Shown here: one piece after another, positions 16,026 to 23,053 of the stretch
Layout of the letters: each line of letters opens with the position of its first letter
Numbering within the stretch: position 1 is the first letter of the stretch
From: Bifidobacterium moraviense
GTDB lineage: Bacteria > Actinomycetota > Actinomycetes > Actinomycetales > Bifidobacteriaceae
Reading direction: 5' to 3'
NCBI RefSeq assembly: GCF_012932365.1
Contig: NZ_JAAIIH010000011.1
Coordinates: 27,095-91,094 of the forward strand
Length of the DNA stretch: 64,000 nt
Position numbers and translations under genes: made by a program
The notes under the pieces: model-generated
Told to the model about the DNA's origin: nothing
The model's database searches: none
What the model saw: only the letters and a program-made list of their open reading frames with translations

Positions 16026-16672
16026 CCCGTCTGAGCGGAGTCGAAGGATCCCTGACACCACGGATGGCCAAAGATCCTTCGACTACGGCCTACGGCCTCC
16101 GCTCAGGATGACGGAGGGGAAGCAATCTGTGGCCCGCGCCCAGAATGACAGGTGGGGACGGACCCGCGGGCAAACACCACGTCTGAGCGGAGCACGAAAG
16201 CAACCCCACCACGTCATCCTGAGCGAAGCGCAGGCAACCACCCCCGTCATCCTGAGCGAAGCGCAGCGGAGTCGAAGGATCCTTGACACATCCGAGTGCG
16301 GACCAAACACGGATGATCAAAGATCCTTCGACTACGGCCTACGGCCTCCGCTCAGGATGACGGAAGGGAAGCAACCTCAGCCTCCGCTCAGGATGACGGA
16401 GGGGAAGCAATCTGTGGCCCGCGCCCAGAATGACAGGTGGGGACGGACCCGCGGGCAAACCACGTCTGAGCGGAGCACGAAAGCAACCACCACGTTGTCA
16501 TCCTGAGCGGAGCACGAAAGAAACCCACCACGTCATCCTGAGCGAAGCGTAGCGGAGTCGAAGGATCCCTGACACCACGGATGATCAAAGATCCTTCGAC
16601 TACGGCCTACGGCCTGCGCTCAGGATGACGGAAGGGAAGCAACCTCGGCCTCCGCCCAGAAAGACGGGCAAT
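16026..16672. repeat. CGCTCAGGATGACG repeat tract
   Basis: About 650 bp made of shuffled modules: CGCTCAGGATGACGG and its complement CGTCATCCTGAGCG, GGAGTCGAAGGATCC, CTTCGACTACGGCCTACGGC and AATCTGTGGCCCGCGCCC. The last recurs at 16124 and 16409, 285 bp apart. No gene is present. Similar CGCTCAGGATGACG repeats are scattered in many bifidobacterial genomes as far as I recall. The tract lies between the convergent msrAB and telA stop codons, so it may act as a transcription barrier. Confidence 0.85.
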
Positions 16673-16680
16673 AATCCGCG

Positions 16681-17853
16681 CTACAGCGCCTGCGCGTTGT
16701 CGATGAGCGCCTGCTTGAGGTCGGACTCGAGCTGACGCATCTTCACCTCGGCGGCCGCGCGGTTGGCCTTGCCTTCCTTCTGGATCTGCACGGTCTCCTT
16801 GAGCGTGGAGATGAGCTCGGAGTTGATCTTCTCCAGCGTCTCGATCTCCACCACGGAACGCTGGTTGGCCTTCTCGGCGTCCACCGCGCCCTGGTGCAGC
16901 GCGGCCGCGTTCTTGGTGAGCAGCTTGTTGGTGATGTCGTCGGCCTTGTTCTGCAGGTCGAGCGCCTTGCGCTGGTTGGACAGGCCGAGCGCGATGACCA
17001 TCTGGCTCTTCCACACGGGGATGGTGGTGGAGATGGTGGTGTCGATCTTGTCCACGATGGTCTGGTCGGCGTTCTGGATGATCTTGATCTGCGGCGCGGT
17101 CTGCAGCGTCACCACGCCGATGCGGTCGAGGTCGTCAATGCGCTTGGCGAAACGGTCGAGCTTGGACTTGAAGTCCTTGAGCACCTGCGCCTGCATCGGG
17201 TCGCCGGACTTGGCGGCCTCGGCCTCCAGCGCGGGCAGCTGGTTGGCGTTGAAGTCGGCGAGCGCCTTCTTGCCGGCGAGCACGGTCATCTTGAGTTCGC
17301 GGTACTGCTGCGCGTTCTGGTCGTACATCGTGTTGTACATGGCGATGTCCGCCACGAGGCGCGCCTGCGCGGTCTCGAGCTTGGAGACAATCTCGTCGAT
17401 CTGCGCGTCCACCTTCTGGTAGCGGCGGCGCAGCTTGTCGATCGACACGGCCACCTGCCCGATGATCGGCAGCTTGCGGAATCCGCCGAGCTCGGCCTCG
17501 TCGATGGTGGTGAGCATGGTGGCGAGCAGTTCGCCCGCCTCGCCGGTGTCCTTGGAGCGCGTGTCGGACAGGATCTCGTCCGCGAAGGTGCTGGTGGCGC
17601 GCTGCACGTCCTTGCCGTACGACGATTCGATGCCCTGCTTGGTGAAGTCGATCGCGCCGGCCATCTGCGCCACCTGCGCCTGCGCTTCCGGGGGCAGCTT
17701 GGCGATCTGCTGGTCCGGGGTGAGGGCGGCGTCGGCCTGCGCCTGCGCGGCGGTGGGGACGAGCGATGCGGCGTCCGGGTCGGCGAGCGCGGGGGCGGCC
17801 GGCTTGACGGCGCTGTTGCCGGCGAGGTCGGCGAGGGTGATCTGCTGTGCCAT
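16681..17853 (-). CDS. telA: TelA-family toxic anion resistance protein
   Basis: 390 aa, the usual TelA length. The N-terminal ~55 residues are Ala/Pro-rich; the rest is a long helical TelA domain. Recognisable parts are GELLATMLTTIDEAELGG, LPIIGQVAVSIDKLRRRYQK, the helical QLPALEAEAAKSGDP region, LQTAPQIKIIQNADQTIVDKI, and the hallmark IPVWKSQMVIALGLSNQRKAL. TelA proteins were named for tellurite resistance on plasmids, but their chromosomal role is thought to be in envelope stress and is not defined. The ATG at 17853 has AAAGGAACC upstream. It is the last gene of a four-gene minus-strand unit with the two binding-protein genes and XpaC, 145 bp after the preceding gene. Confidence 0.92.
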   Translation of the reverse strand: MAQQITLADLAGNSAVKPAAPALADPDAASLVPTAAQAQADAALTPDQQIAKLPPEAQAQVAQMAGAIDFTKQGIESSYGKDVQRATSTFADEILSDTRSKDTGEAGELLATMLTTIDEAELGGFRKLPIIGQVAVSIDKLRRRYQKVDAQIDEIVSKLETAQARLVADIAMYNTMYDQNAQQYRELKMTVLAGKKALADFNANQLPALEAEAAKSGDPMQAQVLKDFKSKLDRFAKRIDDLDRIGVVTLQTAPQIKIIQNADQTIVDKIDTTISTTIPVWKSQMVIALGLSNQRKALDLQNKADDITNKLLTKNAAALHQGAVDAEKANQRSVVEIETLEKINSELISTLKETVQIQKEGKANRAAAEVKMRQLESDLKQALIDNAQAL

Positions 17854-17998
17854 GGTGTGGTTCCTTTCGTGGGGCGCGTGCCGTGCGGCGTGCGCGGCGA
17901 CGTGGCGTGTGCGTGTGTGGGATTGCGGCGGCGTTGGCGGCTGTTGGCGTGGGTTCGTCCTTTACTGTCCTACTGTCCCATCTGTCCCGTGTCCGATC

Positions 17999-19087
17999 TT
18001 ACGATTGTCCGCCGAGCACGGCGATGAGCTTCTGCATCGCGTCGTTGTTGGGCAGTTCGCTCACGGCGGTGAGCTGGTCGGCGGCGGAGGGCACGCCGAA
18101 GCGGCTGATGGAGTCGGTGCCGGCGAAGTTGGCGGCGCGGAAGCCGTGGCGCTCCCATGCGAGCTTCTGCACGTCCTGCGACTTGAGCACGCTGAGCAGT
18201 CTGCGGCCGTTGTCCGTGAGCGGGATGAGCGTGTGCGTGCTCCACACGGTGGGCGTGGGGTACACGATGACCACGTCGTCCTTGATCTGCTGGTAGGCGG
18301 CGGGCTGGTTGACGGCGAGGTCGAGGATCTGCGATTCGTAGCCGACCATCATGGGCTTGGAGCCCACGCCGAGCGTGAGGAACTGGTTGAAGCTGTCCTC
18401 CGAGCTGGTCTCCATCCAGCCGGATTTGGCGAAGATGGCCTGGATCTTGGCGGCGTCGCGCGTGATCGTGTCCACGGTGGCGGGCTGGTTGCCGCCGCCG
18501 AGCACGGTGGCCACGAGCGCCGCGTACTCGTTGCCGGAGTTCGACTTGACGGGGTCGGTGGAGTCGATGCGGAACTGTCCGTAGCCGGCCGCGTATCCCA
18601 CGTCGGCCCATGTCTTGTTGGCCGTCATGGCGTCCACGGCCTTGGCCATGTCCATGTGGTAGGTCTCGCCGTCCTTGGTGACGAGCCCGCCGGAGACGAG
18701 CCCGTCCACCACGGCCTTGTGCGTGTAGAGCACGATCGGCGAGTTGAAGACGATGTCCGAGCCGTCGGCACTCACGCCCTTGGCCTTGCCGTATTCCACG
18801 GCGGCGCGCGAGGAGGGGAACAGGTAGTCCATGCCGGTCATGTCCGCGGTCATCATGTCGAGCGAGCCGGCCTTGCGGTAGTTCACGTCGAGCCCGGCGG
18901 CCTTGGTGGCGGCGGCGAACTGCGGGTCGTCGAACAGGCCGATCTTCTCGCCGCCGAGGTAGCCGTTGACCTGCGTGGTCTCGACGGGCTTGGGCTGCGC
19001 CTGACGCCAGATCATCGTGCCGGCGAGCACGCCCACCACGACGATCAGCGCCACGAGGCCGATGATCCTGGATTTGGTGATCTTCAT
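17999..19087 (-). CDS. Membrane-anchored solute-binding-like protein in the TelA/XpaC operon
   Basis: 362 aa. An N-terminal signal anchor (residues ~8-27, IIGLVALIVVVGVLAGTMIW) leaves the rest outside the membrane. The remainder looks like a type II periplasmic-binding fold: AGSLDMMTADMTGMDYLFPS, TDPVKSNSGNEYAALVATVL, PMMVGYESQILDLAV, VVIVYPTPTVWSTHTLIPL. The same signature blocks occur in the lipoprotein encoded at 19907-21589 (GSLDVMS, TQSNSGASAYLAF, VNYESLVI), so the two are paralogues within one operon. There is no permease or ATPase of an ABC importer nearby. The start overlaps the XpaC stop as ATGA. Ligand unknown. Confidence 0.8.
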   Translation of the reverse strand: MKITKSRIIGLVALIVVVGVLAGTMIWRQAQPKPVETTQVNGYLGGEKIGLFDDPQFAAATKAAGLDVNYRKAGSLDMMTADMTGMDYLFPSSRAAVEYGKAKGVSADGSDIVFNSPIVLYTHKAVVDGLVSGGLVTKDGETYHMDMAKAVDAMTANKTWADVGYAAGYGQFRIDSTDPVKSNSGNEYAALVATVLGGGNQPATVDTITRDAAKIQAIFAKSGWMETSSEDSFNQFLTLGVGSKPMMVGYESQILDLAVNQPAAYQQIKDDVVIVYPTPTVWSTHTLIPLTDNGRRLLSVLKSQDVQKLAWERHGFRAANFAGTDSISRFGVPSAADQLTAVSELPNNDAMQKLIAVLGGQS

Positions 19088-19872
19088 CGCTGCACCCTTT
19101 CCTCGGGGCTGGGAGCGGGGAACGTCTCCGGCGTCTCGGCCGGCGTCTCGGCCGGCTTCGCCGCGGGCCCGCCCGAGGCCTTCGCCGCGCTGACCGGCGG
19201 CGGCGCGGGCAGGTCGACCGGCTTCTCGTAGGGCGAGGGCCCCGCCAGATCGTCCGGCGCGTCGGCCACGTCGTACCCGTCCATGCGCGCCAGGCGCTGG
19301 ATCGCCTCGGAGTCGGCGGCGATGCCGAGCGTCTTGGCCTTGACGGCGCGGCTCAGCTCGCCGGCCGCGGTCTGCTCGAGCACCTGCAGCGCCTCCACGG
19401 TCTCGCGACGCGCATCGGCGATCTGGTCGCGCGCGCCGGACGCCTCCACCTCGGCGTACGAGTCGAGCAGGCGCGCGGTCTGGTCGCCGTACACGTTCAC
19501 GTAGTGCTGCAGCGTGGGGTAGGCACCGGGGTTCTGGGTGACGTAGGCGACGAGGTCGCGCGTGGCGGCGATGAAGTCGTCGGCCTCGCGGCGCACGCCC
19601 ACGTCGCGCAGCCGCCGCGCGGAGGCCTGCACGCGCATGAGCATCGCGTTGGCGGCGTCCACCGCGGCCACGGCCTTCTGCCCGTTCGGCAGCGCGGAGG
19701 CGATCACCGTGCCGAGCCTGCGCTCCGGCGCGGTCAGCGCGCTCACGCCGATGTATCCGCCCACGGCGGCCACCATGGCCACCACCGCGCCCGGCACGCC
19801 GCCGCCGGCGAGCCAGAAGCCCAGCGCGCCCAGCGCCAGTCCGGCCACGAATCCCAATATCACGCTGATCAT
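19084..19872 (-). CDS. xpaC: XpaC-like (5-bromo-4-chloroindolyl phosphate hydrolysis family) membrane protein
   Basis: 262 aa. Two hydrophobic helices at residues 1-47 (VILGFVAGLALGALGFWLAGG and the following one) are followed by a helical cytoplasmic domain (about 55-205) and a Pro/Ala-rich tail. Blocks such as AMLMRVQASARRLRDVGVRRE and TLQHYVNVYGDQTARLLDSYAEVE fit XpaC, a family that usually sits next to telA (xpaC-yaaN in Bacillus). Despite the name, the enzymatic activity of the family is not established. The stop overlaps the next start by four bases, and 34 bp separate it from the VWA lipoprotein gene upstream. Confidence 0.78.
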   Translation of the reverse strand: MISVILGFVAGLALGALGFWLAGGGVPGAVVAMVAAVGGYIGVSALTAPERRLGTVIASALPNGQKAVAAVDAANAMLMRVQASARRLRDVGVRREADDFIAATRDLVAYVTQNPGAYPTLQHYVNVYGDQTARLLDSYAEVEASGARDQIADARRETVEALQVLEQTAAGELSRAVKAKTLGIAADSEAIQRLARMDGYDVADAPDDLAGPSPYEKPVDLPAPPPVSAAKASGGPAAKPAETPAETPETFPAPSPEERVQR

Positions 19873-19906
19873 CAGTTGCAGTCCCCAGTCGTGCCTCGTA
19901 TTGCCT

Positions 19907-21589
19907 TTAGTTGTAGCCCTTGACCTGACGGAACACGGACGCGAGGCCGCCGGTGCGCCCGTCGAACACCTTGGCGTTGCTCAGGGACGCGATGGCGTCC
20001 AGCTGGGCCGGGTCGGCTTCGCCGAACATGATCGAGAAGATCGGCAGGTCCTTGCCGCGCTCGCGGTACGTGGACTCGAACTGCGACTGGTGGTTGGTGA
20101 CGGACTGGCCGTCGGTCATGAGCACGATCGCGGTGGTGTAGGCGGTCACGTCGGCGGGGAGGTTGTCGAGCGCGCGGTCGAGGCCGTCGTAGATGTCGGT
20201 GCCGCCGGCCGCGGCGCGCTCGGATGCGGCGGCGAGCAGCGCGGCGGTGTCCGTGCCGTTGGCGGTGATCGGCTGCGAGGCCTGCGAGGCGAACGGGATG
20301 AACACGTTCACGTCCTTGCTGCTCGGCTCGATGTGCGACTGCCTGGCCTGCGCGGGGTCGAGCGCGGCCTGGAGCCCGGCGACCACGCCGTTCTTGCCGT
20401 CGCCGGACATCGACCCGGAGTAGTCCACCACCCAGATGGTGTAGCTGGGCTTGCGCAGCGCGGTCTGGTACACGTCCAGCGACGTGCGGATCACGTCCGC
20501 GGCGGGCAGCGGGATGGTCCTGAGCGCGCTGGCCTCGGTGGTGATGCCCCAGTCGGCCTTGAACGCCTGCTGCACCTGCGCGTCGGAGGCGTAGGTGAGG
20601 GTGCCGCCGAGCCCGGTGCGACGGCCCGCGCGCTCGAATTCGAGCTTGGCGTCGTCCGACTGCAGCGCCTTGACGAAGTCGGCGAACGCGGCGTCGAGCT
20701 TCTGTCCGCGGTCCACGTAGCCGAGCGGCGAGTCGGACACGGCGATGCCGTCCGCGGGGTACACGGCGAGCAGCGGGTCGTGCCCGTTCTGCGTGAGCTG
20801 CTTGTCCGCCTGGATCACCAGCGACTCGTAGTTGACCATCGCGTCGAAGCGGTCCGGGTTGGCCACCACCATGTCCTTGAGCCAGTCGGAGCTGCCCGAG
20901 CTGCGGTCCACGCCCTTGAGGAGCGCGATGAGCTTGGCGCGCAGGGCGTCGTCGTCGAGGTTCGCGGCGGTGAGCGGCTGGTTCGTGCCGGCGAGCGCGG
21001 TGGCGAACGCGAGGTAGGCGGAGGCGCCGGAGTTCGACTGCGTGGCGGAGGTCATGGAGAACCTGAGCTTGCCGGCGGTGACGGCGTCGATGATGTCGGT
21101 GGTGCCCACGGCCCTGGTCTTGCCGGAGGCGTCGGCCCAGCCGAGTTCCACGGCCTTGGACTTGGCGATGCCGAACACGACGGGCGTGGTGGACGTGCTC
21201 GTCTGGTTCTTGACGAGGTGCTTCACGTCGCCCATGGAGATCCACATCGAGGAGGCGGGCCAGACGGCGTCGTAGTTCTCGCCGCCGTTCTCCAGCGCGC
21301 TCATCACGTCGAGCGAGCCCATGTAGTTGAGCGTCACGGCCACGCCGGATTCGTCGGCGGCCTTCTGCACCGCGGCGGCCACCTCGCGGTTCTCCGAGCC
21401 AGACGCGATGTTGAGCGTGGCGGTGGCCTTCCTGCCGTTGGGCTGGAAGGTCTGCACCTTGCTGGCGTCCTGGTTGGCGGTGTTGGTATTGTCGTCGGTG
21501 CCGAACGAGCAGGCGGCCGCGCCGAGCGCCATCGCTCCCGCCGCGATCGCGGCCACGGCCCTCGTCAGTCGCTTGCCTATGCTTCTCAT
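19907..21589 (-). CDS. Lipoprotein with solute-binding-like domain fused to a von Willebrand A domain
   Basis: 560 aa. Residues 1-27 form a lipoprotein signal ending LGAAAC with lipid-attachment Cys27. Residues ~50-375 are a binding-protein-like domain (NIASGSENREVAAAVQKAA, YMGSLDVMSALENGGENYDAVWPASS, SATQSNSGASAYLAFA, NYESLVIQADKQL). Residues ~385-555 are a VWA domain with an intact MIDAS: DYSGSMSG near 389 supplies DxSxS, TDIYDGLDRAL the Thr, and VLMTDGQS the Asp. It is the first gene of the operon with XpaC, a paralogous binding protein and TelA. The protein should face outward and bind a divalent cation plus a protein or small ligand. Comparable actinobacterial proteins are annotated only by domain; the process is unknown. 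Confidence 0.85.
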   Translation of the reverse strand: MRSIGKRLTRAVAAIAAGAMALGAAACSFGTDDNTNTANQDASKVQTFQPNGRKATATLNIASGSENREVAAAVQKAADESGVAVTLNYMGSLDVMSALENGGENYDAVWPASSMWISMGDVKHLVKNQTSTSTTPVVFGIAKSKAVELGWADASGKTRAVGTTDIIDAVTAGKLRFSMTSATQSNSGASAYLAFATALAGTNQPLTAANLDDDALRAKLIALLKGVDRSSGSSDWLKDMVVANPDRFDAMVNYESLVIQADKQLTQNGHDPLLAVYPADGIAVSDSPLGYVDRGQKLDAAFADFVKALQSDDAKLEFERAGRRTGLGGTLTYASDAQVQQAFKADWGITTEASALRTIPLPAADVIRTSLDVYQTALRKPSYTIWVVDYSGSMSGDGKNGVVAGLQAALDPAQARQSHIEPSSKDVNVFIPFASQASQPITANGTDTAALLAAASERAAAGGTDIYDGLDRALDNLPADVTAYTTAIVLMTDGQSVTNHQSQFESTYRERGKDLPIFSIMFGEADPAQLDAIASLSNAKVFDGRTGGLASVFRQVKGYN

Positions 21590-21696
21590 AGCTTCATTGT
21601 CGAATACCGAGATGAGGCGCTCCAGACCTCAATGTGTACCCCGGGTGAACGCATGGTGAACTTACGGTGTTGCGCGATGCCGTTCCCGCGAGGCGC

Positions 21697-22770
21697 CTAC
21701 AGCGCCACAGTGAGCGGATCGTCGAGGAAGTCGAGGATGCGGTGCACGTACGGCCCCAGCACGGCGTTGGGCATCGAGAAGATCTCGTGCAACGAGTTCG
21801 GCACGCGCACGATCTGCGCCTCTCCCCCACCGTTGCGCACCAGGTTCACGAAGTGGTCCTGCGGACCGTTGAGCACCCACATGTCGTGCCCGGCCTGGAA
21901 CAGCAGGATCGGCGTCTCCACCTGCGCGCACGCCGCGGGCTGGATCACGGCCTGCGAGAGGCGCAGCGCCTGACGCACCCACTCGAACGTGGCCGCGTAC
22001 GTCTGGCAGCGCTCGTCCTCCACGCGCAGCTGCTGGAACCAGCGCACGCGCGCCTCGGACGCGCCCGGATGGTCGGCCATGCTGATCTCCGGCGTGAACT
22101 CGGACTGGCCGAACACGATGTGCCGCCCGAGACCCAGCGCGCACAGACCCTCGGAGAGGATGCGCGCGGCCCAGTTGGGCATGCCGGTGGCCGGGGCGAT
22201 CATGGGCGCGGTGAGCACGGCCTTGTCGAACAGCGTGGGATGCTGCTCCAGCACGGCCGCGCCGATGCCGCCGCCCATCGAATGCGCGAACAGGTTGATG
22301 GGCATGCCGCCCGCGTACTGCTGGCCGACGGTCTCGGCGAACGCGGCCAGATCGGCCACGTACCGCCGCCAGTCGTCGATCCACACCAGCGACTTGTTGT
22401 CCACGTCGCGCACCGAATGCCCGTGGCCGCGATGCTCCAGCACGCACACCGAATACCCGGCGAGCAGGAAGTACCAGACCATCTCCGCGTACTTGGCGGC
22501 GAACTCGGTGAAGCCGTGACTGATGACGATCGCCCCGCGGAACGCGGCCGTGGCGCCCGATTCGCGGATCGCGTCGAACTTGCCGGCGTCGTAGCACACG
22601 TAGTGCAGCTTGCCGGGCGTGGGCGCGGGGTCGAGACCCTCGGGGCGTTCGGTGGCCTCCACGGCGGCGGGATCGAACCAGCCCTCGTCGCGGCAGCGCG
22701 CGAGCGCAGGCAGCACGGTGTCGCGCATCTCCTGCGCGTAGCGGTCCTCGTCAATCAGCCGAATCTGCAT
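21697..22770 (-). CDS. Alpha/beta hydrolase, monoacylglycerol lipase/lysophospholipase (PldB) type
   Basis: 357 aa, cytoplasmic, no signal peptide. The hydrolase fold shows the oxyanion HGF in VISHGFTEFAAKYAEM, HRGHGHSVRD after strand 4, the nucleophile elbow FAHSMGGG with Ser164, the acid in QAGHDMWV, and the His in NSLHEIF. This set is characteristic of the serine aminopeptidase S33/PldB group, which hydrolyses lysophospholipids or monoacylglycerols. Specificity cannot be read from the sequence. It is a single gene on the minus strand, with a family D repeat array between it and the S9 peptidase gene. Confidence 0.88.
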   Translation of the reverse strand: MQIRLIDEDRYAQEMRDTVLPALARCRDEGWFDPAAVEATERPEGLDPAPTPGKLHYVCYDAGKFDAIRESGATAAFRGAIVISHGFTEFAAKYAEMVWYFLLAGYSVCVLEHRGHGHSVRDVDNKSLVWIDDWRRYVADLAAFAETVGQQYAGGMPINLFAHSMGGGIGAAVLEQHPTLFDKAVLTAPMIAPATGMPNWAARILSEGLCALGLGRHIVFGQSEFTPEISMADHPGASEARVRWFQQLRVEDERCQTYAATFEWVRQALRLSQAVIQPAACAQVETPILLFQAGHDMWVLNGPQDHFVNLVRNGGGEAQIVRVPNSLHEIFSMPNAVLGPYVHRILDFLDDPLTVAL

Positions 22771-22842
22771 GACTTCAGCCTAGCGCGCGGGCGGGGCAGC
22801 GCGGACCGGGCCGCGGCCGGGCCGGGACCGGGGACCGCGGAT

Positions 22843-23040
22843 CGCAACGTTGCGACGATCGACCACCTGAGGACGCATCGAAGCCTTCCACCACGGTCAT
22901 CCATCACAACGTTGCGACGATCGACCATCGGGGACGGCACTCCCCGCGCATCCCACGGCCATCCCCCGCAACGTTGCGACGATCGACCACCTTGGGACAC
23001 CTCGGCCCCCACCACGATGGTCGATCGTCGCAACGTTGCG
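22843..23040. repeat. Family D array: four CGCAACGTTGCG palindromes at exact 62-bp steps
   Basis: Copies start at 22843, 22905 (CACAACGTTGCG), 22967 and 23029. The first three are followed by ACGATCGACCA, and the last is preceded by the complementary TGGTCGATCGT, so neighbours form long hairpins with a ~20-bp variable centre. The intergenic gap 22771-23053 holds nothing else. Confidence 0.93.
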
Positions 23041-23053
23041 GCACGCGGCACGC

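Noticed and set aside
22843..23040. CRISPR array
   Set aside because: Regular 62-bp steps look CRISPR-like, but the repeat is a 12-bp palindrome, the intervals are partly conserved and self-complementary, the last unit is inverted, and no cas gene is present.
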